DNA of 64,000 nt. It comes from Hamadaea sp. (GTDB lineage Bacteria; Actinomycetota; Actinomycetes; Mycobacteriales; Micromonosporaceae). This document shows positions 1-7,588 of this stretch, one piece after another. Position 1 is the first letter of the stretch, and each line of letters starts with the position of its first letter. The notes beneath the pieces were generated by a model that saw nothing but the letters and a program-made list of their open reading frames with translations, was not told where the DNA came from and ran no database searches. The position numbers and the translations under genes were made by a program. The stretch lies in assembly GCF_013362815.1 (NCBI RefSeq), contig NZ_JABFVK010000069.1, positions 1-64,000 on the forward strand. The letters are read 5' to 3'.

Positions 1-1229
1 GCGTCGGGCGTCTGCTTGCCCTGCTCCACACGGGTCAGGCCGTTCTGGATGGCGGTGTTGATGTCACCGGCCTTCGGCCCGAGGTACTGCGCCTTCATCG
101 TCGTGATCGACTCGGAGAAGATCTTGCCGACGGGCGCGTTGTTGAAGAACGGGTTCTTGAAGTCGGTGATGACCGGGTCCTGGTACAGGGTGACCGTCGA
201 CGGGAAGTTGCCCGCCTTGCGGAACACCTTGGCCTGCTGCTCCGGGCTGGTCAGCCACTTCGCGAGCTCGTACGCCTCCTTCTGGTGCTTGCCCTGCTTC
301 GGCAGGGTCAGGAAGGAGCCGCCCCAGTTGCCGCCGCCGCCGGGGATCTTCGCGATGTCCCACTTGCCGGCCGCATCCTTGGCCTGCTCCTGGATGTACG
401 CCATCATCCAGGACGGGCAGGCGATGGTCGCGAACCGTCCCTTCTGGAATCCGGCGTTCCAGTCGGCCGACCAGGCGGCGATCTTCGCCGACAGACCCGC
501 GTTGATCGCCTCGACCGTCTTGTCGAACGCAGCGCGCACCGACGGGTTGGACTCGACGATCACGTTGTCCTGGTTGTCATAGAGGCCCTGGTCGAACTGG
601 CCGAGCACCGAGCGGTACATGACGGTCGGGCCGTCCATGAAGGCGGAGTTGGGCACCTTCGCCGCGGCGTACTTCTTGCCGGCGGAGATGTAGCCGTCCC
701 AGTCCTTCCACAGCGCCGAGACCTGGTCCCGGTCGGTCGGCAGGCCCGCCTTGGCGAACAGGTCGGTCCGGTAGCACATGGCCAGACCGCCGACGTCGGT
801 GCCGAGGCCGATCTGTGCGCCGTTCTTGCCGACCGAGGTCTGCCACTTCCAGTCCGGCCACTGCGACTTGATCTCGCTCGCGCCCAGGTCGTTGAGGTTC
901 ACGAACTTGTCGGGGGTGGCCTTGAACTGGCCGATCCAGCCCTCTTCGATCGCCTCGATGTCGGCCGCGCCCTGTCCGGTGGCCAGGTGGGCCGCGAGGT
1001 TCTTGTGGTGGTCTTCGGCCTTGGTGACCCGCTCGGTGATCTCGATGTCCGGGTGCGCCTTCATGTACTCGGCGTAGAGGTCCTTGTACCCGAACTCGCC
1101 GAACGTCGCGACGACGAGCTTGACCTTGCCGCCGCCGCCCGAGTTACCGCCGTCGTCGCCACATGCGGCGACTCCGGCGAGCAGTGCCACCGACATCGCC
1201 GCGGCACCGATTTTGTGCAGGTTGCGCAT
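1..1229 (-). CDS. Extracellular sugar-binding lipoprotein of an ABC transporter (family 1), C-terminus cut by window edge
   Basis: Captures an oligosaccharide outside the membrane for an ABC importer whose permeases would lie beyond the left edge. The start ATG (1227-1229) follows a GGGGTGGAG Shine-Dalgarno. Residues 1-23 are a lipoprotein signal (MRNLHKIGAAAMSVALLAGV then AAC, lipidated Cys23), followed by a Gly/Asp linker and a mature domain with the usual family-1 sequence (FGEFGYKDLYAEY, DIEAIEEGWIGQF, PSWMMAYIQEQA). About 409 codons are visible and no stop is reached. It diverges from the GH30 gene at 1557 and has a LacI-type dyad in its 5' region, so control by a beta-glucoside or cellobiose-type repressor is likely. 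The ligand cannot be read from sequence. Confidence 0.85.
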   Translation of the reverse strand, partial: MRNLHKIGAAAMSVALLAGVAACGDDGGNSGGGGKVKLVVATFGEFGYKDLYAEYMKAHPDIEITERVTKAEDHHKNLAAHLATGQGAADIEAIEEGWIGQFKATPDKFVNLNDLGASEIKSQWPDWKWQTSVGKNGAQIGLGTDVGGLAMCYRTDLFAKAGLPTDRDQVSALWKDWDGYISAGKKYAAAKVPNSAFMDGPTVMYRSVLGQFDQGLYDNQDNVIVESNPSVRAAFDKTVEAINAGLSAKIAAWSADWNAGFQKGRFATIACPSWMMAYIQEQAKDAAGKWDIAKIPGGGGNWGGSFLTLPKQGKHQKEAYELAKWLTSPEQQAKVFRKAGNFPSTVTLYQDPVITDFKNPFFNNAPVGKIFSESITTMKAQYLGPKAGDINTAIQNGLTRVEQGKQTPD

Positions 1230-1301
1230 CAACTCCACCCCTTCACGGGCGCGTTCAAGAGGAACTCTGCAAGGGAGACCCGGAGAGCTGGAGGAGCGAG
1301 T

Positions 1302-1313
1302 GAGAGCGCTCTC
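1302..1313. promoter_or_regulatory. LacI-family operator-like palindrome upstream of the binding-protein gene
   Basis: Perfect 12-bp palindrome GAGAGCGCTCTC lying about 20 bp downstream of the -10 of the minus-strand promoter (1334-1362), a position suited to repression. It resembles the actinobacterial CebR/LacI consensus (TGGGAGCGCTCCCA). No LacI gene is in the window, so the regulator is inferred. Confidence 0.6.
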
Positions 1314-1333
1314 CGGGCTTATTTCGTGATGCG

Positions 1334-1362
1334 ATTTAAGGCCCGATCGCTCGCGGTGTCAA
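1334..1362 (-). promoter_or_regulatory. Sigma70-type promoter for the binding-protein gene
   Basis: Read on the minus strand: -35 TTGACA (1362-1357), a 17-bp spacer and -10 TTAAAT (1339-1334, 4 of 6). The perfect -35, the optimal spacing and the operator just downstream support it. Confidence 0.6.
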
Positions 1363-1365
1363 GCG

Positions 1366-1395
1366 TTGACTTCTTCGAAACACCGTGTTTACAGT
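1366..1395 (+). promoter_or_regulatory. Probable divergent promoter for the GH30 gene
   Basis: -35 TTGACT (1366-1371), an 18-bp spacer and -10 TACAGT (1390-1395). The -35 boxes of the two divergent promoters lie back to back as the dyad GTCAA-GCG-TTGAC (1358-1370). A second small palindrome, CCATCGATGG (1413-1422), follows and may be an operator. Confidence 0.45.
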
Positions 1396-1556
1396 TCCGC
1401 TCACAGAAGGCTCCATCGATGGATGTCGGGCAGGGCATCGTGATGGAAGCCGGGTGACGGGCCCGTGAGCTGCGGGTTCCCTGCGAGGTGCGTCGTGCCT
1501 GCTGCGCGGGACGGCGAAGGCCGTCACCGCCGATTCCCCCGCAGAAAGGCACATCC

Positions 1557-3410
1557 ATGTCTCGACGTACTCCCCGGTTGGCTGCGCTCGCGGCGCTGGC
1601 CCTCGTCGCCGGGTTACTCGGACCGGTCCCGGCTCAAGCCGCCGGCGAGACCGTGAACGTCTGGCTCACCACGACCTCCGACTCCGGCGGCCGCACGGTG
1701 ACCCGGGGACTCCAGCAGCAGACGCCGGTGGCGTTCGCGGCGAGCAGCCCATCCGGCAACCAGACCGTCACCGTCAACGAGAACGTGACCTACCAGCAGT
1801 TCGAGGGCGCGGGCGCGTCGTTCACCGACACCGCGGCGTACCTGCTCGACGGGGGCGTCCTCAGCACCGCGACGCGCGACGAAGTGATGCGCAAGCTGTT
1901 CTCCCCCACCGACGGCATCGGGGTCAGCTTCCTGCGCAATCCGATGGGCGCCTCCGACCTCGCCCGCTACAACTACTCGTACGACGACACGTGCTGCGAC
2001 CTCAACGACTTCTCGATCAACCACGATCTGGCCGACGTCGTGCCGCTGACCAAGCAGGCGCGGCAGCTCAACCCCAACGGCGTCAAGCTGATGATGGTCC
2101 CGTGGAGCGCACCGGCCTGGATGAAGGACAACAACAACTTCATCGACCAGGGCTGGCTGATGTCGCAGTACTACTCGATGTACGCGCAGTACTTCGTCAA
2201 GACGCTGCAGGCGTACGAGTCGCAGGGCATCCATGTCGACTACATCTCGGTGCAGAACGAGCCGACCTGTTGCGGCGCGGGCACCACGTACGCCTCGATG
2301 AACTGGAACGGCAGCGGCCTGCAGTACTTCATGAAGACGAACCTGTGGCCGGCCCTGCGGGCCGCCGGGCTGACGACGAAGACGCTGGTGCTGGACTACA
2401 ACTGGGGCAACTACAACGACCTGGGCTCGGTGCCGCTCGCCGACTCCGCCGTACGCGGTGACTCGCTGTTCGGCGGCATCGCCTGGCACGGTTACGGCGG
2501 CGACGTCAACCTCCAGACGACGGTCCACAACCAGTATCCGGGCGTCAACGCGTACATGACCGAGCACTCGGGCGGCACCTGGATCGCCAATCAGCAGACC
2601 GAGGACATGCTCAACCTCATCGACTACACCCGGAACTGGGACCGGTCCTGGGTGAAGTGGAGCCTGGCGGTCGACCAGAACCACGGGCCGCACTCGGGCG
2701 GTTGCGGTACCTGCACCGGCCTGATCACCGTCCACAACGGAGACTCCCGCAGCGGGCAGGTCGACTACACGATCGAGTACTACACGATGGGCCACCTGAC
2801 GAAATTCGTACGCCCGGGAGCCGTCCGGATCGACTCGACCGCGAATTCCTCGGTGCCCAACGTCGCCTGGAAGAACCCGGACGGCAGCAAGGCTCTCATC
2901 GCGTACAACAACACCGGGAGCACGCAGTCGCTCAAGGTCAATTGGGGCGGCCAGTCGTTCACCTACAGTCTGCCCACCAAGACGTCGGCCACCTTCACCT
3001 GGTCCGGTACGCAGTCCGGCGGCGGTTCCCGCGTCGGTCAGATCACCGGATACGGCGGCAAGTGCGTGGACGTGGCGGCGGCCAACTCGGCGAACGGCAC
3101 CCAGGTGCAGCTGTACGCCTGCAACGGCACGAGCGCTCAGCAATGGACTGTGGGGACCGACGGCACCATCCGGGCGTTGGGCAAGTGTCTGGACGTCTCC
3201 GGCGGCGGGACCGCGAACGGCACCAAGGTCCAGATCTGGGACTGCAACGGCTCCGGCGCTCAGCAATGGACCTACACCGCAGCGAACGACCTGGTGAACC
3301 CGCAGGCCAACAAGTGCCTCGACGCCACCGGGCCGAGTTCGGCCGACGGCACCCCGCTGCAGATCTGGACGTGTGGCGGCACCGCCAACCAGAAGTGGAC
3401 GCTCCCCTGA
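1557..3410 (+). CDS. Secreted glycoside hydrolase family 30 enzyme with C-terminal ricin-type lectin (CBM13) module
   Basis: An extracellular beta-glycosidase, probably acting on a beta-1,6-glucan or similar polymer. Start ATG 1557 is chosen over an upstream in-frame ATG because a standard Sec signal begins there (residues 1-29, ending AQA) and AAAGG precedes it. 617 residues: the GH30 barrel and beta-domain span about 40-480. Putative acid/base Glu235 sits in SVQNEP and nucleophile Glu336 in MTEHSGG, both conserved GH30 positions. Residues 490-617 form a three-lobed ricin domain with QxW motifs (QQW, QQW, QKW). This lectin is nearly the same as that of the GH16 gene at 5163. The imperfect GATCA dyad at 3460-3509 probably ends the transcript. 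Confidence 0.9.
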   Translation: MSRRTPRLAALAALALVAGLLGPVPAQAAGETVNVWLTTTSDSGGRTVTRGLQQQTPVAFAASSPSGNQTVTVNENVTYQQFEGAGASFTDTAAYLLDGGVLSTATRDEVMRKLFSPTDGIGVSFLRNPMGASDLARYNYSYDDTCCDLNDFSINHDLADVVPLTKQARQLNPNGVKLMMVPWSAPAWMKDNNNFIDQGWLMSQYYSMYAQYFVKTLQAYESQGIHVDYISVQNEPTCCGAGTTYASMNWNGSGLQYFMKTNLWPALRAAGLTTKTLVLDYNWGNYNDLGSVPLADSAVRGDSLFGGIAWHGYGGDVNLQTTVHNQYPGVNAYMTEHSGGTWIANQQTEDMLNLIDYTRNWDRSWVKWSLAVDQNHGPHSGGCGTCTGLITVHNGDSRSGQVDYTIEYYTMGHLTKFVRPGAVRIDSTANSSVPNVAWKNPDGSKALIAYNNTGSTQSLKVNWGGQSFTYSLPTKTSATFTWSGTQSGGGSRVGQITGYGGKCVDVAAANSANGTQVQLYACNGTSAQQWTVGTDGTIRALGKCLDVSGGGTANGTKVQIWDCNGSGAQQWTYTAANDLVNPQANKCLDATGPSSADGTPLQIWTCGGTANQKWTLP

Positions 3411-3459
3411 CCCTCGGGTTGGCGGATCGCGCCCAGATGATCTGACGTCCTTGGCGGAG

Positions 3460-3535
3460 ATCAACGGAGAAAATGTGGGGTCATGGCACCGCGAATCTTC
3501 CGCTGATCATGGCCCACGGTCATGTGATCATGACC
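3460..3535. terminator. Dyads downstream of the GH30 gene
   Basis: Imperfect arms GATCAACGGA (about 3460) and TCCGCTGATC (about 3500) bracket a loop. The 15-mer CTTCCGCTGATCATG is shared with the dyad at 62244-62299. A second hairpin, GGTCATG-TGAT-CATGACC (3518-3535), follows at once. Probable terminator; no U-tract is seen. Confidence 0.45.
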
Positions 3536-3538
3536 AAA

Positions 3539-3584
3539 GGGGCGGCGACACGCCGCAAACGGGGACCATAGGTTCATGATCAAC
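3539..3584 (+). repeat. 46-bp inverted repeat, left copy, flanking the ROK gene
   Basis: Begins GGGGCGGCGACACGCCG and ends TTCATGATCAAC. The reverse complement of 5029-5074 matches it with two mismatches. A third, 17-bp copy of the GC-rich end lies at 5119-5135. Confidence 0.8.
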
Positions 3585-3693
3585 ACGAAAGGGCGCCCGC
3601 TTCAACGGTCCGAAGGCAGCGGCCGATGAAGCGGGCGCCACACGTGCGAGGTCTCAGGGCGAGGTGACACCGAGACATCTACACGCCTCTACT

Positions 3694-3719
3694 TTGAGAC
3701 TTATTTCATATCATAAAAT
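3694..3719 (+). promoter_or_regulatory. AT-rich promoter/operator zone of the ROK regulator
   Basis: A local AT island contains TTGAGA (3694-3699) and the near-dyad TTATTT-CATATC-ATAAAAT (3701-3719). The latter resembles the AT-rich dyads bound by NagC/Mlc-type ROK repressors, which fits autoregulation. The -10 cannot be fixed. Confidence 0.35.
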
Positions 3720-3773
3720 CGAGGCCTGAGGCATGCTGAGACGTTGCTCGAACGCAGAGGTAGGTTGCGACAG

Positions 3774-5033
3774 ATGGTGGCGAGACGGGCGACGGTGCGA
3801 GACATGCGCCGGTCGAACAGGGCAGTCCTGCTCTCGAAGATCTACCTGGACGGTCCGCTGAGCCGGCACGAGCTGACCCAGCTCACCTCGCTGTCACCGG
3901 CGAGCGTGAGCACGCTGGTCGCCGAGTTCATCGAGGAAGGCCTGGTCGAAGAGGCCGGCTCGGTCGAGTCCGACGGCGGCCGCCCGCGGGTGCTGCTTCG
4001 GGTCGCGCCCAGCTTCGGCCACGTCATCGGGGTGGACGTCGGCGAGACCCGGGTGACCGTGGAGCTCTTCGACATGTCGATGGCGGCACTGGCCAAGGCC
4101 GACTACCCGATCGAGCCCAACCAACTCGAACCCAAGGTCACGGTCGCGCACATCCTCGAGGGGATCACCGCCGTCTGTGCACAGGCCGGGGTCGATCAGT
4201 CCACAGTGCTCGGAGTCGGCGTCGCCTTTCCCGGGGTCGTCGACTCCGGCGAGGAGGGCCTCGTCCACGCTCAGCATCTCGGGTGGGCGGACGGCGTACC
4301 AATTGGAACTATGCTGCGCGCGGGCACGCAGATTCCCGTCCACATCGACAACGGCGCGAAGACCTTGGGCCAGGCGGAGATGTGGTTCGGCGCGGGGCGC
4401 GGCACCCAACACGCGGTGATCGCGCTGGTCGGGTCGGGTGTCGGTGCGGCAGTCGTGGCCGACGGCGCGAGCTACCGCGGTTCGCGCAGCAGCGCGGGCG
4501 AGTGGGGCCACACGACGCTGGTCTACGGCGGGCGTCGGTGCCGGTGCGGCGCGCTCGGCTGCCTGGAGGCGTATGTCGGGGCCGAGGGCATTCTGGACCG
4601 CTATCGCGACGCGAACGGGCGGAGCGCGCCCGGAATCGACGAGGAGTCCGCGATCGGCGCGCTGATCGCCGCCGCCGATTCGTCACCGACCGCAAGCGAG
4701 GTGCTCAACCAGACCGTCGGTTACCTGGGCGCAGGCATCGCGACGTTGATCAATCTGTTCAACCCCGAGCGGATCGTGCTCGGCGGCTGGGCCGGCACCG
4801 CGCTCGGCGGCCGCTGGCTGCCCGAGATCCGCGCGGCGGCCGCGAAACACGCCCTCAAGCTGCCCTTCGCCCAGACCACCATCACCCTGTGCGAGCTCGG
4901 CCCGGACGCCGTCGCGCTCGGGGCCGCGACGCTTCCGGTCGCCCGTCTGCTCGCCGACGGCGGCTTGCGGCCCGCTGCGGCTGCTCAAGCAGCACTGGTA
5001 CGCGGTCCCCGCGTTCGCATCCCACCGCGTTGA
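3774..5033 (+). CDS. ROK-family transcriptional regulator
   Basis: A sugar-responsive repressor of the NagC/Mlc/XylR type. 419 residues from ATG 3774; an in-frame TTG at 3744 is possible but AGAGG lies between the two. An N-terminal winged helix (about residues 10-70, RHELTQLTSLSPASVSTLVA as recognition region) is followed by a sugar-kinase-like domain with a GVDVGETR nucleotide-binding loop and the ROK zinc motif CRCGALGCLEAY. It sits between the GH30 and GH16 genes and may control one or both. Its last codons and stop lie inside the right copy of the inverted repeat (5029-5074), so the Ala/Arg-rich tail may be an added extension. Confidence 0.85.
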   Translation: MVARRATVRDMRRSNRAVLLSKIYLDGPLSRHELTQLTSLSPASVSTLVAEFIEEGLVEEAGSVESDGGRPRVLLRVAPSFGHVIGVDVGETRVTVELFDMSMAALAKADYPIEPNQLEPKVTVAHILEGITAVCAQAGVDQSTVLGVGVAFPGVVDSGEEGLVHAQHLGWADGVPIGTMLRAGTQIPVHIDNGAKTLGQAEMWFGAGRGTQHAVIALVGSGVGAAVVADGASYRGSRSSAGEWGHTTLVYGGRRCRCGALGCLEAYVGAEGILDRYRDANGRSAPGIDEESAIGALIAAADSSPTASEVLNQTVGYLGAGIATLINLFNPERIVLGGWAGTALGGRWLPEIRAAAAKHALKLPFAQTTITLCELGPDAVALGAATLPVARLLADGGLRPAAAAQAALVRGPRVRIPPR

Positions 5034-5074
5034 TCATGAACCCAAGGTCCCCGTTTGCGGCGTGTCGCCGCCCC
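5029..5074 (-). repeat. 46-bp inverted repeat, right copy
   Basis: Reverse complement of 3539-3584 with two mismatches. It contains the stop codon of the ROK gene and forms one arm of the hairpin described at 5058-5135. Confidence 0.8.
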
Positions 5075-5135
5075 CAACGCCGTGATCAACACCGTCTCCC
5101 GGGTTGATCACGATGGATGGGGCGGCGACACGCCG
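5058..5135. terminator. GC-rich dyad between the convergent ROK and GH16 genes
   Basis: CGGCGTGTCGCCGCCCC (5058-5074) is perfectly complementary to GGGGCGGCGACACGCCG (5119-5135). GTTGATC/GATCAAC motifs lie further out. Its place between convergent genes suggests a bidirectional terminator. Confidence 0.55.
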
Positions 5136-5162
5136 ACCGGAGCGATCAACGCTGAGCGGGGG

Positions 5163-6404
5163 TCACGGGAGGGTCCACTTCTGGTTGGCGCCGCCGCCAC
5201 AGGTCCAGATCTGCAGCGGAGTGCCGTCCGCCGAGCTGACCCCGGTGGCGTCGAGGCACTTGTTGGACTGTGGATTCACCAGGTCGTGCCCGGACGTGTA
5301 GGTCCATTTCTGCGCCCCGGTTCCATTGCAGTCCCAAAGCTGGACCTTGGTCCCGTCGGCGGTTCCGCCGCCGGAGACGTCCAGGCATTTGCCCAACGCC
5401 CGGATGGTCCCGTCGGTGCCGACGGTCCACTGCTGAGCGTTCGTGCCGTTGCACGTCCACAGCTGGATCTTCGTACCATTGGCCGTTCCCGCCGAGGCGA
5501 CATCGACGCACTTGCCGCCGTACCCGGTGATCGGGCCGACGTGGGTGCCGCCCGAGGTCCACGAGTACGCCCGGACATAGTCGATCGTCATGGTCTGCGG
5601 GAAGACCGTCGAGGCGTTCGGCGAACCGGGCCAGTTGCCGCCGACTGCGACGTTCATGATCAGGAAGAACGGGTGGTCGAAGACCCACGGATTGCCGTTG
5701 GTCTCGGCCGACGTGTGCCGGGAGTACTGAATGCCGTCGACGTACCAGGTCACGGCCCCGGGTTCCCAATCGACGGCGAAGGTGTGGAAGCCGTCGGCGA
5801 AGGACTGCCCGCCGGGCAACGTGTACGCACCACCGAGACCGCAGCAGCCGGAGTACCCCGGGCCGTGGATCGTTCCGTGCACTGTGGACGGTTCGAAGCC
5901 GACGTTCTCCATGATGTCGATCTCGCCGCTGTTGGGCCAGCCGACGCTGCCGATGTTGTCGCCGAGCATCCAGAACGCGGGCCACAGTCCCTGCCCACGC
6001 GGGATCTTCATGCGCGCCTCGAAGCGCCCGTACGCCTGGGTGAACTTGCCCTGCGTCTTCAGGCGGGCCGAGGTGTACTGACAACTGCCGTACCAGCAGC
6101 TGTAGCCGGACGGGTTGCCCGCCCGGGCGGTGATCACGAGGTTGCCGTTGCCGTCGAGCGCGGCGTTGCTCGTGCTGGTCGTGTAGTACTCCAGCTCGTT
6201 GTTGCCCCAGCCGGAGCCGCCGACGTCGTACGCCCATCGGGCGGAGCTGGGCGCAGTGCCGGCCGCGCCGGTGAATTCGTCGGACCAGGTGAGCCCGCCG
6301 ATCGCGGCCGCGGCCGGCGGCGCTGCCGGTGCGGCCGCCAGTCCGGCGGCGAGGGTGAGTGCGGCGCTCAGGGCCAGAGCACCGCGAAGGAGGATTCGGG
6401 ACAT
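5163..6404 (-). CDS. Secreted GH16 beta-1,3-glucanase with C-terminal ricin-type lectin module
   Basis: An extracellular laminarinase-type endoglucanase. 413 residues: an Ala-rich Sec signal (about 1-34), a GH16 sandwich (about 37-282) and a ricin domain (about 287-413). The catalytic motif is EIDIME: nucleophile Glu161, Asp163, acid/base Glu166. GRFEARMKIP and WPAFWML are typical of GH16 subfamily 8. The last 26 residues of the lectin differ from those of the GH30 protein at only two positions. Together the two enzymes would attack fungal or algal beta-glucans. Confidence 0.93.
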   Translation of the reverse strand: MSRILLRGALALSAALTLAAGLAAAPAAPPAAAAIGGLTWSDEFTGAAGTAPSSARWAYDVGGSGWGNNELEYYTTSTSNAALDGNGNLVITARAGNPSGYSCWYGSCQYTSARLKTQGKFTQAYGRFEARMKIPRGQGLWPAFWMLGDNIGSVGWPNSGEIDIMENVGFEPSTVHGTIHGPGYSGCCGLGGAYTLPGGQSFADGFHTFAVDWEPGAVTWYVDGIQYSRHTSAETNGNPWVFDHPFFLIMNVAVGGNWPGSPNASTVFPQTMTIDYVRAYSWTSGGTHVGPITGYGGKCVDVASAGTANGTKIQLWTCNGTNAQQWTVGTDGTIRALGKCLDVSGGGTADGTKVQLWDCNGTGAQKWTYTSGHDLVNPQSNKCLDATGVSSADGTPLQIWTCGGGANQKWTLP

Positions 6405-6415
6405 AGAAAGAACGC

Positions 6416-6441
6416 TATTCTTTACTAAATATTGTTGTCAA
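6416..6441 (-). promoter_or_regulatory. AT-rich promoter region of the GH16 gene
   Basis: On the minus strand a perfect TTGACA (6441-6436) starts a stretch containing AATATTTAGTAAAG; no convincing -10 at standard spacing. The small dyad TATTG-TTGT-CAATA (about 6430-6443) overlaps the -35 and could be an operator. Confidence 0.4.
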
Positions 6442-6505
6442 TAAAAGTACCGAACAAAGCAGCGACCCCACTCTGGCTCCGATGATCAACCGGTACGCTG
6501 ACCGA

Positions 6506-7513
6506 ATGCTGATCTACGTGGGCGCGTACACCTCGACCGGGGGCGGCATCCGCTGCTATGAGCAGGACCCATCGACCGGCGTGCTCACGGAGGCACACCC
6601 TCCCACGACCGCCGTCGATCCTTCCTTCCTCGCCTGGGACGCCGCGAGGGCGAACCTGTACGCGGTCAGCGAGTCGACCGGTGGCGTCGAGGCGTTCGCC
6701 CGCTCGGATCACGGCCTGCTCACCTCGCTCGGCCAGCAGTGGACCGGTGGCACCGACCCCTGTCATCTGGTGGTCGACCCGACCGGGCGGTTCCTCGTCA
6801 CGGCGAACTACGGCACCGGCTCGGTCAGCGTCCACCCGATCGAAGCCGACGGCTCCCTCGGTGAGCGGCGCGACCTCGTCGAGCACGGCGGCTCGGGGCC
6901 CGATGCCGAACGGCAGGAGGGCCCGCACGCGCACATGATCGCGTACCGGCCGTCGGGGGGTTCGTTCTACGTCACCGATCTCGGCACCGATCAGATCCAC
7001 GAGTACGCACTCAGCCCGGACGGCGCGATCCTCCCCGTCCGCACGATCCCGGCCGAGGCTGGAAGCGGCCCCCGCCACGTCGCCATCCATCCCACGACAG
7101 GCATCGTCTACGTCTCGGCCGAGCTGGACTCCAGCGTGCTGATCTATCGGCCGCAAGGCGATGGGCTCACCCTGACCGGCAAGATCGCCGCCACTGCCGA
7201 GCTGCCCGCCGAACGCAACTACCCGAGTCACATCGAATGCTCGGCGGACGGCCGGTTCGTCTACGTCGGCAATCGAGGCGCGGACTGCGTCACCGTCTTC
7301 GAGGTCACCCCGGACGGGCTCACCCCCGTCATCGACGTGCCTGCCGGCGGCCGTTGGCCTCGGCACTTCGCCGTCATCGGCGACTTCTTCTACGTCGCCA
7401 ACCAGTACTCCGGCACCGTCACGGCGGGGCGCATCGACCCGGCTACCGGCGTACCGGACGACCTGGTCGTCGTGGCCGAGGTGGCGGAGGCTTCCTGCGT
7501 CCTCGCCGGCTAG
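6506..7513 (+). CDS. Lactonase family beta-propeller protein (6-phosphogluconolactonase-like)
   Basis: A cytoplasmic seven-bladed propeller of the Lactonase/YbhE type, which hydrolyses 6-phosphogluconolactone or a related sugar lactone. 335 residues from ATG 6506, which starts MLIYVGAYTSTGGG as usual for the family; ATG 6482 would add eight residues. Repeated motifs include DPCHLVVDPTGRFLVTANYGTGSV and GPRHVAIHPTTGIVYVSAEL. The single gene diverges from GH16 and ends at the strong dyad 7523-7583. Confidence 0.88.
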   Translation: MLIYVGAYTSTGGGIRCYEQDPSTGVLTEAHPPTTAVDPSFLAWDAARANLYAVSESTGGVEAFARSDHGLLTSLGQQWTGGTDPCHLVVDPTGRFLVTANYGTGSVSVHPIEADGSLGERRDLVEHGGSGPDAERQEGPHAHMIAYRPSGGSFYVTDLGTDQIHEYALSPDGAILPVRTIPAEAGSGPRHVAIHPTTGIVYVSAELDSSVLIYRPQGDGLTLTGKIAATAELPAERNYPSHIECSADGRFVYVGNRGADCVTVFEVTPDGLTPVIDVPAGGRWPRHFAVIGDFFYVANQYSGTVTAGRIDPATGVPDDLVVVAEVAEASCVLAG

Positions 7514-7522
7514 TTTTCTGGG

Positions 7523-7583
7523 ACCAGATCACGGATATCCATGCTACGAAGCTCCATGATCACATGGATATCCGTGATCTGGT
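7523..7583. terminator. Perfect 21-bp dyad between convergent genes
   Basis: The left arm (7523-7543) contains CAGATCACGGATATCCATG and the right arm (7563-7583) is its exact complement, around a 19-nt loop. It lies between the lactonase stop (7513) and the ThrRS stop (7589). Member of the GATCA-SGG dyad family. Confidence 0.8.
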
Positions 7584-7588
7584 GGTAA

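Larger units (their letters stand above)
3411..3773. other. 363-bp intergenic region with terminator-like dyads, one copy of an inverted repeat and an AT-rich promoter zone
   Basis: No gene seen. In order it holds an imperfect GATCA-ended dyad (3460-3509), a hairpin GGTCATG/CATGACC (3518-3535), a 46-bp sequence (3539-3584) found again in reverse orientation at 5029-5074, and an AT-rich stretch (3690-3720) ahead of the ROK gene. Confidence 0.6.

Noticed and set aside
1614-3464. Long open frame antisense to the GH30 gene
   Set aside because: Third-position GC bias opens antisense frames; the translation is Arg/Val-rich without domains, and the GH30 frame has catalytic motifs.
7523-7583. Attachment site of a mobile element
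   Set aside because: The structure is an inverted, not direct, repeat and recurs at other gene ends; no integrase or tRNA gene is near.
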